Of a DNA stretch of 64,000 nucleotides, positions 9,491 through 19,624 are shown piece by piece. How positions within the stretch are numbered: the first letter of the stretch is position 1; each line of letters starts with the position of its first letter. The translations under genes were made by a program, and so were the position numbers. The stretch is from Enterobacter sp. 638 (GTDB lineage Bacteria > Pseudomonadota > Gammaproteobacteria > Enterobacterales > Enterobacteriaceae), in assembly GCF_000016325.1 (NCBI RefSeq), contig NC_009436.1, positions 3,658,001-3,722,000 on the forward strand. Direction: 5' to 3'. The notes under the pieces were generated by a model that saw only the letters and a list, made by a program, of their open reading frames with translations, was not told the DNA's origin and made no database searches.

Positions 9491-9504
9491 CGCGCGCAAA
9501 GATC

Positions 9505-10224
9505 TTATTTCAGCGATCCCACCAACGCTTTGCGGCTATCTTCCAGCGACACCACGCGTTTGCACACGTCTTTGCCAAACTTCTGGAAATCAGCTTCCTG
9601 ATTTTTCCACTCATTTTGAATCGAGGTTTGCAGACCGCCCAGGCTACCTAAAACGCCCTGCAGCGGATTGCCACCGCCCTTCAGAACGGCTTTGGCACCC
9701 ATCTCATTAATGCTGTCCTGCAGGATGCCGCCCATCGCCTGATTCACCAGGTTTTGGCCGTCGGCACGCACCTGATCGATAGCCTTGTAGTGGAACGTCA
9801 GGCCGTCGGTACGATGCTCAAGAATGCGGTTCATCTGTTCTTTCAGCTGCGCGTCCAGCTTGGTCAGGCGAGAGCGCATATTGCTGTTCTCACCCACTTC
9901 TTTAGCGATGATCTTATCCAGCGCCACGCGGCCTTTCTCTACGCGGGTTAGCGCACCTTCGTCAATCCACGGAAGCGCGGCGCGGAGATCGGCCTGATAA
10001 TCTTTTGCCTGCTCGCGCTGTGCCGCGCTCAGGGTATATTGTTTGCCGTTAAACATCACATTGCCATCGGGCGTGATGACCAGGTTGCCGTTTTCGCCTT
10101 TCACCTGGACGGTTTGCGGATTCAGGATCACATCGTCGCGCGGTGTGACTTCACATTTGTATTCCGCATGCGCCGTCAACGCGGTCGTCATCAGTGCCAC
10201 AGCCAGCAGCGTTTTGTGCATCAT
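9505..10224 (-). CDS. yggN: YggN, DUF2884 periplasmic protein
   Basis: A 239-residue protein with a signal peptide (MMHKTLLAVALMTTALTAHA, cleavage after AHA), so likely periplasmic. It matches the DUF2884/YggN family: EYKCEVTPRDDVILNPQTV at the mature N terminus, then a helical region. Function unknown. It is separated from the upstream yggL by a good terminator, so it is probably transcribed separately. Confidence 0.92.
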   Translation of the reverse strand: MMHKTLLAVALMTTALTAHAEYKCEVTPRDDVILNPQTVQVKGENGNLVITPDGNVMFNGKQYTLSAAQREQAKDYQADLRAALPWIDEGALTRVEKGRVALDKIIAKEVGENSNMRSRLTKLDAQLKEQMNRILEHRTDGLTFHYKAIDQVRADGQNLVNQAMGGILQDSINEMGAKAVLKGGGNPLQGVLGSLGGLQTSIQNEWKNQEADFQKFGKDVCKRVVSLEDSRKALVGSLK

Positions 10225-10240
10225 ATCAATCCCTCAAGAC

Positions 10241-10265
10241 AAAACGGGCCGGCATTTGCCGGCCC
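10241..10265 (-). terminator. Terminator after yggL
   Basis: GGGCCGGC (10246-10253) pairs with GCCGGCCC (10258-10265) across ATTT. On the minus strand the stem is followed by CGTTTTG, so it ends the leftward trmB-yggL transcript. Confidence 0.8.
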
Positions 10266-10273
10266 TTTGCTAG

Positions 10274-10597
10274 TTAGTCCCACCAAATATCGAAAAGTTC
10301 GCTGACGCGTACCTCTTCGAATTTGCGGTCTTCCAGCCATTTACGTACAAGCGCCTGCTGCTCTTCGGTGCATTTACCGATTTCTTGCTTGCAGATCAAT
10401 CCTTCCCACGACAGGTAGCCACTGCCATCAAACGCCAGTTTATTTGGCTCGATGACTTCATCAATAAAGGCGTCAACTTCCTTATCAATCGTTTCTACAC
10501 TGGTGCCTTCCGGGAAACGCCATGCGACAGAAAAACCCACTTCCTGGAATTCTTCGATGTGCATCTTTTTACGCAGACGACGGCTACGGTTTACCAT
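10274..10597 (-). CDS. yggL: YggL, DUF469 ribosome-associated protein
   Basis: A 107-residue protein of the YggL (50S-binding) family. The start at 10597 ([19 protein letters not shown]) matches the family; an upstream in-frame codon at 10627 would add ten residues inside trmB. Conserved parts are PNKLAFDGSGYLSWEGLIC and the C-terminal FDIWWD. Its first base overlaps the trmB stop, so the two genes are coupled. The E. coli protein has been reported to associate with the 50S subunit. Confidence 0.94.
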   Translation of the reverse strand: MVNRSRRLRKKMHIEEFQEVGFSVAWRFPEGTSVETIDKEVDAFIDEVIEPNKLAFDGSGYLSWEGLICKQEIGKCTEEQQALVRKWLEDRKFEEVRVSELFDIWWD

Positions 10598-11316
10598 TAT
10601 TTCACCCTCTCGAACATTAAGTCCCATACACCGTGACCAAGACGATGGCCACGCTGTTCAAATTTCGTCACCGGACGTGAATCCGGGCGCGGTACATAAT
10701 CGTTATTCTCAGACAGGTTTTTGTACCCATCCAGAGACGACATAACTTCCAGCATATGTTCCGCATACGGCTCCCAGTCGGTCGCCATGTGGAAGACGCC
10801 GCCGAGTTTTAGCTTACTTTTCACAAGCTCAGCAAACTCTGCCTGAACGATGCGGCGTTTATTATGACGTGCTTTGTGCCATGGGTCAGGGAAAAAGAGC
10901 TGAACCATGTTCAAAGAATTGTCAGGAATCATTTTGTGCAGCACTTCGACCGCGTCGTGGCACATTACACGCAGGTTCTCGACGCCCTCTTCATGCGCCG
11001 TTGCCAGGCACGCGCCCACGCCCGGGGAGTGAACCTCAATACCCAGGAAGTTTTGCTCCGGACGCGCTTTCGCCATGGTTACCAGCGACGTGCCCATGCC
11101 AAAACCAATCTCCAGCGTGATCGGTCCATTGCGACCAAAAAGCTCGGCGAAGTCGACAGGCTGTTCGCTGAACTCAACGCCCATCACCGGCCAGTAGTTA
11201 TCCAGCGCGTGTTGCTGCCCTTTCGTCAGGCGCCCCTGACGGCGGACAAAGCTGCGAATACGGCGCAGCGGGCGACCGTTTTCATCAAATTCCGGTGAAA
11301 TGACGTCATTTTTCAT
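10597..11316 (-). CDS. trmB: tRNA (guanine-46-N7)-methyltransferase TrmB
   Basis: A 239-residue SAM-dependent methyltransferase making m7G46 in the variable loop of tRNAs. The SAM motif is [11 protein letters not shown], and the family signature [15 protein letters not shown] is intact, as is the C-terminal [17 protein letters not shown]. The start at 11316 ([16 protein letters not shown]) matches E. coli exactly; the frame stays open to 11358. Divergent from mutY across 138 bp, as in E. coli. Confidence 0.96.
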   Translation of the reverse strand: MKNDVISPEFDENGRPLRRIRSFVRRQGRLTKGQQHALDNYWPVMGVEFSEQPVDFAELFGRNGPITLEIGFGMGTSLVTMAKARPEQNFLGIEVHSPGVGACLATAHEEGVENLRVMCHDAVEVLHKMIPDNSLNMVQLFFPDPWHKARHNKRRIVQAEFAELVKSKLKLGGVFHMATDWEPYAEHMLEVMSSLDGYKNLSENNDYVPRPDSRPVTKFEQRGHRLGHGVWDLMFERVK

Positions 11317-11454
11317 AAAAGAGTAGTCTGCTTGTGAGAGTGTTCGGGAAACGGGCATTATCCAAAGTTAAGCCTTGTATGCAAGCATGGGAAAGATCCG
11401 GTTTACAGCCGAAGGGCGCTGTGCTGCAATCTGCGTCCCAAATAAGGTGAATCC

Positions 11455-12513
11455 ATGACCATGCATGCCTCTCAATTTTCAGCCCAGGTGCTGGACTGGT
11501 ACGACAAATACGGGCGTAAAACCCTGCCCTGGCAAATTGAAAAAACACCGTACAAAGTATGGCTCTCTGAGGTGATGTTGCAACAAACGCAGGTCGCGAC
11601 GGTTATTCCTTATTTTGAGCGCTTTATGACGCGCTTCCCGACCATCACCGATCTCGCCAATGCGCCCTTAGACGAAGTGCTGCACCTGTGGACGGGCCTC
11701 GGCTATTACGCCCGCGCGCGCAATCTGCACAAAGCCGCGCAACTGGTGGCAACGACGCATCAGGGTAAATTCCCCGAAACGTTTGAAGAAGTGGCTGCGC
11801 TGCCTGGCGTTGGGCGTTCCACCGCAGGCGCGGTGCTGTCCCTTTCCCTGGGCAAACATTTTCCGATTCTCGACGGCAACGTGAAACGCGTGCTGGCCCG
11901 CTGTTATGCGGTGGATGGCTGGCCGGGTAAAAAAGAGGTCGAAAAGCGTTTATGGGAAATCAGCGAAGCCGTCACACCGGCAAAGGGCGTTGAGCGTTTT
12001 AACCAGGCGATGATGGATTTGGGTGCGATCGTGTGCACGCGTTCAAAACCAAAATGCGAGCTTTGCCCGGTCAACAACCTCTGCATGGCCTACGCGAATC
12101 ATTCATGGGCGCAATATCCGGGTAAAAAGCCCAAGCAGACAATTCCGGAACGCACCGGGTATATGTTGCTGATGCAGCACGATGATGAAGCGTATCTCGC
12201 CCAGCGTCCGCCGAGCGGTTTGTGGGGCGGATTATTCTGTTTCCCGCAGTTCGAATCCGAAGAAGGGCTGCGTCAGTGGCTGGCAGATCGTGGAATCAAC
12301 GCCGATAATCTCACGCAACTGACTGCATTTCGCCACACGTTTAGCCATTTCCATTTAGATATTGTGCCAATGTGGCTTCCCGTGTCCTCATTCGCCTCAT
12401 GCATGGATGAAGGAACGGGTCTCTGGTATAACTTAGCGCAACCGCCATCAGTCGGGCTGGCCGCTCCGGTGGAGCGCCTGTTACAACAATTACGTGCCGG
12501 AGCAGTGGTTTAG
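11455..12513 (+). CDS. mutY: Adenine DNA glycosylase MutY
   Basis: A 352-residue glycosylase that removes A mispaired with G or 8-oxoG. Visible are the catalytic Glu in [12 protein letters not shown], the helix-hairpin-helix [16 protein letters not shown] with the catalytic Asp in LDGNVKR, the 4Fe-4S loop [17 protein letters not shown] (C-x6-C-x2-C-x5-C), and a C-terminal Nudix-like 8-oxoG recognition domain ([15 protein letters not shown]). The ribosome site AAGGTG is best spaced for the ATG at 11455; by homology to E. coli the start could be the ATG at 11461. It heads mutY-yggX-mltC. Confidence 0.96.
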   Translation: MTMHASQFSAQVLDWYDKYGRKTLPWQIEKTPYKVWLSEVMLQQTQVATVIPYFERFMTRFPTITDLANAPLDEVLHLWTGLGYYARARNLHKAAQLVATTHQGKFPETFEEVAALPGVGRSTAGAVLSLSLGKHFPILDGNVKRVLARCYAVDGWPGKKEVEKRLWEISEAVTPAKGVERFNQAMMDLGAIVCTRSKPKCELCPVNNLCMAYANHSWAQYPGKKPKQTIPERTGYMLLMQHDDEAYLAQRPPSGLWGGLFCFPQFESEEGLRQWLADRGINADNLTQLTAFRHTFSHFHLDIVPMWLPVSSFASCMDEGTGLWYNLAQPPSVGLAAPVERLLQQLRAGAVV

Positions 12514-12539
12514 CTTTGGTAACATTAAGAGGAATGAGT

Positions 12540-13945
<1,406 letters not shown>

Positions 13946-13955
13946 TTTCATGACC

Positions 13956-14113
13956 TCGCCCTCTTCCGCTGGGAGAGGGCGTCCAAGTTCCCTTGCCCTG
14001 TGCGAGTGGGTGTCCTGACTCCCCGAGAGAGGGCGTCCGATTCCATCGCTCATTGCGAGAGAGGACGTCCGATTCCCTCTCCCTGTGGGAGAGGGTTAGG
14101 GTGAGGGCATCAG
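13956..14113. repeat. Palindromic repeat cluster between mltC and nupG
   Basis: Several degenerate copies of the CCCTCTCCC/GGGAGAGGG element. One unit is at 13958-13983 (CCCTCTTCCGCTGGGAGAGG). Three related copies then each lead into a GCGTCC(A/G)A or ACGTCCGA segment (13979, 14033, 14064). The block ends with a full element CCCTCTCCC-tgt-GGGAGAGGG at 14077-14097 and the GTTAGGGTGAGGGC tail. It belongs to the same family as the 9.2, 15.6, 25.6 and 59.3 kb blocks. Confidence 0.85.
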
Positions 14114-14305
14114 ACCGCACTCATCCAACCCCATCCATACGAAAACGTTATTTGCATCACAATCCAAACTGCAAATTAATGTGGATTGCATTTTTTTGCG
14201 GGAGGTAACAAAACATATTGTTCCCTGCTGATAGAATTGCATCAAATTAAACCCCTGAATGTTTACAAAACAACATATCTCCCGCTCAATTGTGAGGAAA
14301 GTAAC
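14114..14305 (+). promoter_or_regulatory. nupG upstream regulatory region
   Basis: About 190 bp of AT-rich DNA before nupG. On the minus strand, TGTGATGCAAATAACG (around 14143-14158) resembles a CRP half-site. GGATTGCAT (14183-14191) resembles a CytR octamer. A TGTTT-aca-AAACA palindrome is at 14260-14272. E. coli nupG is controlled by CRP, CytR and DeoR, so these are reasonable candidate sites, but none is a close consensus match. The frame open from 14186 is not coding upstream of 14306. Confidence 0.35.
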
Positions 14306-15562
14306 ATGAACCTTAAGCTGCAGCTTAAAATATTGTCGTTTCTGCAGTTCTGTCTGTGGGGGAGCTGGCTAACCACGCTTGGCTCCTACATGTTTGTGAC
14401 GCTGAAGTTTGATGGTGCGTCTATTGGTGCGGTTTACAGCTCGCTCGGTATTGCGGCGGTATTCATGCCAACGCTGTTGGGCATCGTGGCGGATAAATGG
14501 ATCAGCGCCAAATGGCTCTATGCGATTTGCCATCTGGTCGGTGCTGGTACGCTGTTTATGGCGGCCGGCGTCACCACGCCAGGCGCGATGTTTATGGTTA
14601 TCTTGCTCAACTCGCTGGCCTACATGCCAACGCTTGGCTTGATCAACACCATCTCCTACCACCGCATTAAATCTGCGGGCATGGATATCGTGACGGATTT
14701 CCCACCAATCCGTATCTGGGGCACTATCGGCTTTATCATGGCGATGTGGGGCGTGAGCTTTGCAGGCTTTGAACTGAGCCATATGCAGCTTTACATCGGT
14801 GCTGCGCTGTCTGTGGTGCTGGCGCTGTTTACCCTGACGCTGCCGCATGTCCCGGTTTCGAACCAGCAGAAACAGCAGAGCTGGAGCTCAATGCTCGGTC
14901 TGGACGCGTTCGCGCTGTTCAAAAACAAACGCATGGCGGTCTTCTTTATCTTCTCCATGCTGTTGGGCGCAGAGCTGCAAATCACCAACATGTTCGGCAA
15001 CACCTTCCTGCACAGCTTCGATAACAATCCGCTGTTCTCAGGCAGTTTTATCGTTGAACACGCCTCGGTGATGATGTCGATTTCGCAGATTTCTGAAACC
15101 CTGTTCATCCTGACTATTCCGTTCTTCCTGAGCCGTTACGGCATCAAAAACGTCATGCTGATCAGTATCTTCGCGTGGATGCTGCGCTTCGGTCTGTTCG
15201 CCTATGGCGATCCAAGCGCATTCGGTACCGTGCTGCTGGTTCTGTCGATGATTGTTTACGGTTGCGCCTTCGACTTCTTCAACATCTCAGGTTCGGTGTT
15301 TGTCGAAAAAGAAGTGAAGCCTGAAATCCGCGCCAGTGCTCAGGGTATGTTCCTGATGATGACCAACGGTTTCGGCTGTATTCTCGGCGGTGTGGTGAGC
15401 GGAAAAGTGGTTGAAGCCTACACCACTAACGGCATTACCGACTGGCAGCCAGTGTGGTTGATCTTCGCGGCTTACTCGCTGGTACTGTTCTTTGCCTTCA
15501 TTGCTTTGTTCAAGTACAAACACGTTCGCGTTCCGACTGGTGCACAGCCTATCGCGCACTAA
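14306..15562 (+). CDS. nupG: Nucleoside:H+ symporter NupG
   Basis: A 418-residue, 12-helix major facilitator protein, the same length as E. coli NupG, which imports purine and pyrimidine nucleosides with protons. The start at 14306 (MNLKLQLKILSFLQFCLWG) matches the family, with a TGAGGAAAG ribosome site before it. Conserved segments include TDFPPIRIWGTIGFIMAMW and GSVFVEKEVKPEIRASAQG. The 3' end overlaps the convergent citG by 14 bp. Confidence 0.96.
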   Translation: MNLKLQLKILSFLQFCLWGSWLTTLGSYMFVTLKFDGASIGAVYSSLGIAAVFMPTLLGIVADKWISAKWLYAICHLVGAGTLFMAAGVTTPGAMFMVILLNSLAYMPTLGLINTISYHRIKSAGMDIVTDFPPIRIWGTIGFIMAMWGVSFAGFELSHMQLYIGAALSVVLALFTLTLPHVPVSNQQKQQSWSSMLGLDAFALFKNKRMAVFFIFSMLLGAELQITNMFGNTFLHSFDNNPLFSGSFIVEHASVMMSISQISETLFILTIPFFLSRYGIKNVMLISIFAWMLRFGLFAYGDPSAFGTVLLVLSMIVYGCAFDFFNISGSVFVEKEVKPEIRASAQGMFLMMTNGFGCILGGVVSGKVVEAYTTNGITDWQPVWLIFAAYSLVLFFAFIALFKYKHVRVPTGAQPIAH

Positions 15563-16397
15563 ACGTGCTCAAATCCCTCTCCTTAACGGGAGAGGGAAGT
15601 GTTCCTAAAACCCATCCCACCGACAGCAAATCCGCACTGCCACCTGGACTCAAATTCCTCGCAATAAACGCCTGATCCATCTCGATCAGCGCCTCGCGAT
15701 CCCAACCGTGGGTCAGTAAATTTCGTGCATAATTCTGCACATAACGCAGCCCGTCTATTCCACCGCGCGATACCAGATTGCTATCCTGATTCACCGCCAT
15801 TAGGCGCAGAAGCAGATCGTGAAGCGAGCCGCCCTGCCACTGTATCAATAGGTTGCGCACCGTCGCGAAACCGCTTTCTGCTTCGCCGCGCGCGCCGGTC
15901 AGACCAAACTGCTGATACTGCCGCTCGCCTGCCGTCGACGTACCGCTGCGGCCCGCGAGTTCACGCTCAACCAGCCCACGACAAATGTTACTGATCTCAC
16001 AACACAGCGTGTCGGCCGTCGCATTTCGCACGCGTCCGGCAGTGAAACAGAGTAAACCCAACGAGAAAATCCCGCCTTTATGCGTATTCACCCCACCCGT
16101 TGCGGCGTACATCGCCTGCTCGCACGCGATGCCCATTGGGCGAATCAGGCGCAGCTGCTCCGCGGCAGCTTTATCCGCATGTTCACTCCCCAGTTCTGCA
16201 AAGCGCACAAACCAGGGGGCAATCGCTTTGATACTGCGGACAAACAGCGCGTGGTCCATATCGCGATGCGCGCCGTTATTGAGCTTATCCACCAGCCCGG
16301 GCTTGGGCGTTAACTCAAGTTCGTGCCACAGCGCCTCTTCGGCGAGCTCCGGCACGCTAACGCAGCGCGGTTTAGTCGCGAGCAAACCAGTCATCAA
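15549..16397 (-). CDS. citG: Triphosphoribosyl-dephospho-CoA synthase CitG
   Basis: A 282-residue protein of the CitG family, which makes 2'-(5''-triphosphoribosyl)-3'-dephospho-CoA, the prosthetic-group precursor of citrate lyase. Motifs are LTPKPGLVDKLNNGAHRDMDH, TGGVNTHKGGIFSLGLL and SPGGSADLLSV. It overlaps citX by 26 bp and is the last gene of the operon. The last ~18 codons (after WVL) lie in a CCCTCTCC/GGGAGAGGG repeat, and the stop lies inside the nupG coding end, so the C terminus is probably not native. Confidence 0.92.
   Translation of the reverse strand: MMTGLLATKPRCVSVPELAEEALWHELELTPKPGLVDKLNNGAHRDMDHALFVRSIKAIAPWFVRFAELGSEHADKAAAEQLRLIRPMGIACEQAMYAATGGVNTHKGGIFSLGLLCFTAGRVRNATADTLCCEISNICRGLVERELAGRSGTSTAGERQYQQFGLTGARGEAESGFATVRNLLIQWQGGSLHDLLLRLMAVNQDSNLVSRGGIDGLRYVQNYARNLLTHGWDREALIEMDQAFIARNLSPGGSADLLSVGWVLGTLPSPVKERDLSTFSAR
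15567..15600. repeat. Single palindromic repeat inside the citG 3' end
   Basis: CCCTCTCC (15573-15580) pairs with GGGAGAGGG (15586-15594) across a short spacer. This is one copy of the family seen at 9.2, 14.0, 25.6 and 59.3 kb. It sits between the nupG stop and the conserved part of citG and is translated as the end of CitG. Confidence 0.8.
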
Positions 16398-16911
16398 TCA
16401 TCTTCTCCACGCGAGCCACCACCTGTTCAACCGGATGCTGACGCGAACGTGAACAGGCGTGCGCCGGTTCATCGCATATCAGACAGCGACGCATATGCGA
16501 CCCCAGCGATTGCCGTCCGACATGCCCATCCGTCGGGCAAATCACATCAATATCCCAGAGCCGGCCGAGCGGGTGACTCTGCTCCAGCTCCGCGCAGTGG
16601 GCTTTGATTTCCGGGGCCTGATGGGCCACGCACCACAGCGCTTCTGGTCCGGTAGGCAGCCACAGCACCTGGCGGTCAAGCACCTGCCAGCGGTGTTCCC
16701 ACAGCAGCTGATCGCACATCTGCAACGCCACGCCCATGCTGTTGCGATAGCGCAGGCTGTCTTTCACTTCCCCCGGCGTAACTAACGTGAGGGAAATGAC
16801 CGGTTTTTGGTAGTGCGTGAGCCAGTCAGCCTGTCGCGCCGCGCGGTTTTCTTTTGCCGCCAGCAGCGTTTCCAGGCTGACACCCGTACGCACGGGTGTC
16901 GCTATCGTCAT
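16372..16911 (-). CDS. citX: Apo-citrate lyase phosphoribosyl-dephospho-CoA transferase CitX
   Basis: A 179-residue CitX-family enzyme that transfers the prosthetic group from CitG's product to the acyl carrier protein CitD. The N terminus (GVSLETLLAAKENRAARQ) and the C-terminal RRCLICDEPAHACSRSRQHP segment are typical. Here citX and citG are separate genes, unlike the fused citXG of Haemophilus and some lactic acid bacteria. It begins 4 bp after the citF stop and overlaps citG. Confidence 0.94.
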   Translation of the reverse strand: MTIATPVRTGVSLETLLAAKENRAARQADWLTHYQKPVISLTLVTPGEVKDSLRYRNSMGVALQMCDQLLWEHRWQVLDRQVLWLPTGPEALWCVAHQAPEIKAHCAELEQSHPLGRLWDIDVICPTDGHVGRQSLGSHMRRCLICDEPAHACSRSRQHPVEQVVARVEKMIDDWFARD

Positions 16912-16915
16912 GATG

Positions 16916-18433
16916 TTACTCCTTCACCTGTCGGACGGTGTCGTTCACGCTGCCGTCACGGTAGCGGATCACGCCGACGATTTTGTCGGTAAATTCGATG
17001 GGTTTGGGTTCGCCGGTCAACGAGATTGCCCGCGCGTAAAGCGCTTCGATATCAACGATTTTTAACCCTGCGGCTTCCAGCCGTTCGCGGATTTCCGGGC
17101 GCGCCGGATTCACCGCGATACCGTGGTCAGTCACCAGCACGTCAATGCTCTCGCCCGGCGTTAAACGCGTGGTGACGCGTTTGACGACCGTTGGAATGCG
17201 GCTGCGCAAAAGCGGCGCCACGACAATCGTCAGATTTGCGGCAGCGGCCACATCACAGTGCCCGCCAGACGCCCCGCGCATCACCCCGTCGGAACCGGTA
17301 ATGACGTTCACGTTGAAATCCGTGTCGATCTCCAGCGCGCTTAAAATCACCACGTCGAGCTGATCGCAGCTTGCCGCTTTGCTGCCCGGATTGGCATAAA
17401 CGTTTGTCGAAATCTCCACGTGATTCGGGTTACGCGCCAGCGAAGCCGCCGCCTGACCGTCAAAGCACTGCGTGTCGAGCAGCGTTTCAATTAACCCTTT
17501 TTCATGCAGATCGACCAGGCTGCCGGTAATGCCGCCCAGCGCAAAACGCGCGGTCACGCCGCTGCGCTCCATTTTCTCGCCCATAAAGCGCGTGCAGGCG
17601 GTCGCCGCAGCGCCCGAACCGGTCTGCATCGAGAAGCCAGGTTTGAAATAGCCCGAGTGTTCAATCACGTCCGCCGCAAAGCGGGCGATCATCAGCTCGC
17701 GCGGGTTGCTGGTGACGCGCGCTGCACCGACGCTGATTTTCGCCGGATCGCCGACGCTGTCGACCTGCACGATATAGTCCACCCGATCCTGCACAATGCT
17801 GGCGGGCATATTCGGGAACGGCACGATCTCTTCGGTGAGCAGCACCACGTTGCGGGCAAACTGCGCATCAACCATTGCATAGCCCAGCGATCCGCAGCTG
17901 GATTTCCCGTGCGTCCCATTGGCATTGCCAAACTCATCGCTGCACGGCACGCCAAGAAACGCCACGTCGATATTCAGCTCACCGTCCTGCAGCAGCTTCA
18001 CGCGTCCGCCGTGGGAGTGGATTTGCACCGGCTCGTCCATCAGCCCGTGAGAAATCGCATCCGCCAGTTTGCCGCGCATCCCGGAGGTGTATATACGGGT
18101 AATCACGCCGCTTTCGATGTGTTCGATCAGCGCGTCGTTGCAGGTCATCAAGGAGCTGGAGGCCAAAGTGAGATTTTTAAACCCCATTTTTGCCAGCAGC
18201 GCGACCACGCTATTGATCACCCGATCGCCTTCGCGAAACGCATGATGGAACGAAATCGTCATCCCGTCCTGCAACCCGCAGCGTTTCACCGCGTCCTCTA
18301 CCGAATCGCACAGCTTCCGCTGATGCTTTGCTTCGATGTCAGCCAGCCAGGGCGTTGCACTGTGGGCCGTATCAAACGGTTTTAAGTCCCTGAGATGGGG
18401 GAAATTCACATGGAGAAGTTCAGTCTGATTCAT
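16916..18433 (-). CDS. citF: Citrate lyase alpha subunit (citrate:acetyl-ACP transferase)
   Basis: A 505-residue CoA-transferase-fold subunit that exchanges acetyl for citrate on the CitD thioester. Conserved segments include SFHHAFREGDRVINSV, GKSSCGSLGYAMVDA, TGSGAAATACTRFMGE, SDGVMRGASGGHCDVAAAA and VLVTDHGIAVNPARPE. Length agrees with the family (~510). It is nine bases after citE and four before citX. Confidence 0.96.
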   Translation of the reverse strand: MNQTELLHVNFPHLRDLKPFDTAHSATPWLADIEAKHQRKLCDSVEDAVKRCGLQDGMTISFHHAFREGDRVINSVVALLAKMGFKNLTLASSSLMTCNDALIEHIESGVITRIYTSGMRGKLADAISHGLMDEPVQIHSHGGRVKLLQDGELNIDVAFLGVPCSDEFGNANGTHGKSSCGSLGYAMVDAQFARNVVLLTEEIVPFPNMPASIVQDRVDYIVQVDSVGDPAKISVGAARVTSNPRELMIARFAADVIEHSGYFKPGFSMQTGSGAAATACTRFMGEKMERSGVTARFALGGITGSLVDLHEKGLIETLLDTQCFDGQAAASLARNPNHVEISTNVYANPGSKAASCDQLDVVILSALEIDTDFNVNVITGSDGVMRGASGGHCDVAAAANLTIVVAPLLRSRIPTVVKRVTTRLTPGESIDVLVTDHGIAVNPARPEIRERLEAAGLKIVDIEALYARAISLTGEPKPIEFTDKIVGVIRYRDGSVNDTVRQVKE

Positions 18434-18442
18434 TTGTCATCC

Positions 18443-19318
18443 TTAGCGACGCACGCCGGAGGCCGCTGCACGTTCCAGCACTCTCTGGGCATGATCAATA
18501 ATCGGGGCATCCACCATTTTGCCGTTGAGCGACACGACGCCCAGGCCGTTGCGCGCGCCCTCTTCTGCCGCTTCGATCACTCGCATAGCGTGATCCACTT
18601 CCTGCTGGGTTGGCGCGTAGGCGTTATGCAGCAGATCGATCTGGCGCGGGTTGATCAGTGATTTGCCGTTAAAGCCCATCTTGCGGATCAATTCGACTTC
18701 GCGCAGGAATCCGGCTTCGTCGTTGACGTCTGACCACACCACGTCAAATGCGTCGATGCCCGCCGCGCGTGCGGCATGTAGCACGGCGCAGCGAGCGTAA
18801 AAGAGCTCGGTGCCGTCGCCGCGTTCGGTTTGCATATCCATCACATAATCAAAGCCTGCCAGCGCGATGCCGATCAGGCGCGGGGTGCTGCGGGCAATCG
18901 CCACGGCGTTGATAACGCCAATCGCCGACTCAATCGCTGCCATCACGCGGGTGGAGCCCACTTCGCGTCCGCACTCGCGTTCGATGCGCTCCAGATGGCA
19001 TTCCAGTTCGTGGATATCTTCCGGCGTATCGGTTTTTGGCAGGCGGATCACGTCCGCGCCACCCTGGACGGCGGCTTCAAGATCCAGCAGACCAAACGGC
19101 GTGCTCAGCGGATTAATGCGCACCACGGTTTCGATATCCCGATACATCGGATGTTGCAGAGCGTGGAACACCAGCAGACGCGCGGTATCTTTCTCGCGCA
19201 GCGCGACGGCGTCTTCGAGGTCAAACATGATGGAATCGGGGCGATAGATAAATGCGGTCGAAAGCATGGCGGCGTTCGCGCCAGGCAGGAACAGCATACT
19301 GCGACGGAGTTTGTTCAT
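18443..19318 (-). CDS. citE: Citrate lyase beta subunit (citryl-ACP lyase)
   Basis: A 291-residue HpcH/HpaI-type TIM barrel that cleaves citryl-ACP to acetyl-ACP and oxaloacetate. Visible motifs are [27 protein letters not shown], the phosphate/substrate Arg in [23 protein letters not shown] (metal Glu) and the metal Asp in GFDYVMDM. The start overlaps the citD stop by 4 bp. Confidence 0.96.
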   Translation of the reverse strand: MNKLRRSMLFLPGANAAMLSTAFIYRPDSIMFDLEDAVALREKDTARLLVFHALQHPMYRDIETVVRINPLSTPFGLLDLEAAVQGGADVIRLPKTDTPEDIHELECHLERIERECGREVGSTRVMAAIESAIGVINAVAIARSTPRLIGIALAGFDYVMDMQTERGDGTELFYARCAVLHAARAAGIDAFDVVWSDVNDEAGFLREVELIRKMGFNGKSLINPRQIDLLHNAYAPTQQEVDHAMRVIEAAEEGARNGLGVVSLNGKMVDAPIIDHAQRVLERAAASGVRR

Positions 19319-19608
19319 GACATTTTGCTCCAGTCGATAGGCTGCTCTTCAGCAGCGCGCAGAACCGCGCTTTGCAGGCGGGCGCGAATCACACAGTCGA
19401 GCGCCCCTTTATCTTCAACGATGATCAAACCCTGACGCACGGCCAGCGCGTGCAGCGTTTCATTGACCACCTGGCGAATCTGATCGCCAAACTGCTTAAT
19501 CACTTCACTGTGGATGACAATCTCCAGCTCGCCGTCGGCGGGGGCGATTTTCACCATCAGGTCGCTGGACTCCTGCGTTCCGGCCAGCGCCTCCCTTACA
19601 ATTTTCAT
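19315..19608 (-). CDS. citD: Citrate lyase gamma subunit (acyl carrier protein)
   Basis: A 97-residue carrier protein. The start at 19608 ([16 protein letters not shown]) is the family N terminus and places the modified Ser at position 14, where the phosphoribosyl-dephospho-CoA arm is attached. The open frame continues upstream into citC but is not coding there. The spacing to citC is 16 bp and the stop overlaps citE. Confidence 0.95.
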   Translation of the reverse strand: MKIVREALAGTQESSDLMVKIAPADGELEIVIHSEVIKQFGDQIRQVVNETLHALAVRQGLIIVEDKGALDCVIRARLQSAVLRAAEEQPIDWSKMS

Positions 19609-19624
19609 GATAAATTCCTGATAG

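Noticed and set aside
14186..14305. N-terminal extension of NupG
   Set aside because: The conserved start is at 14306 with a good ribosome site; the upstream part lies in the regulatory region.
17504..18385. 293-codon open frame on the plus strand
   Set aside because: Antisense to citF, rich in His and Arg with no domain; citF has full conservation.
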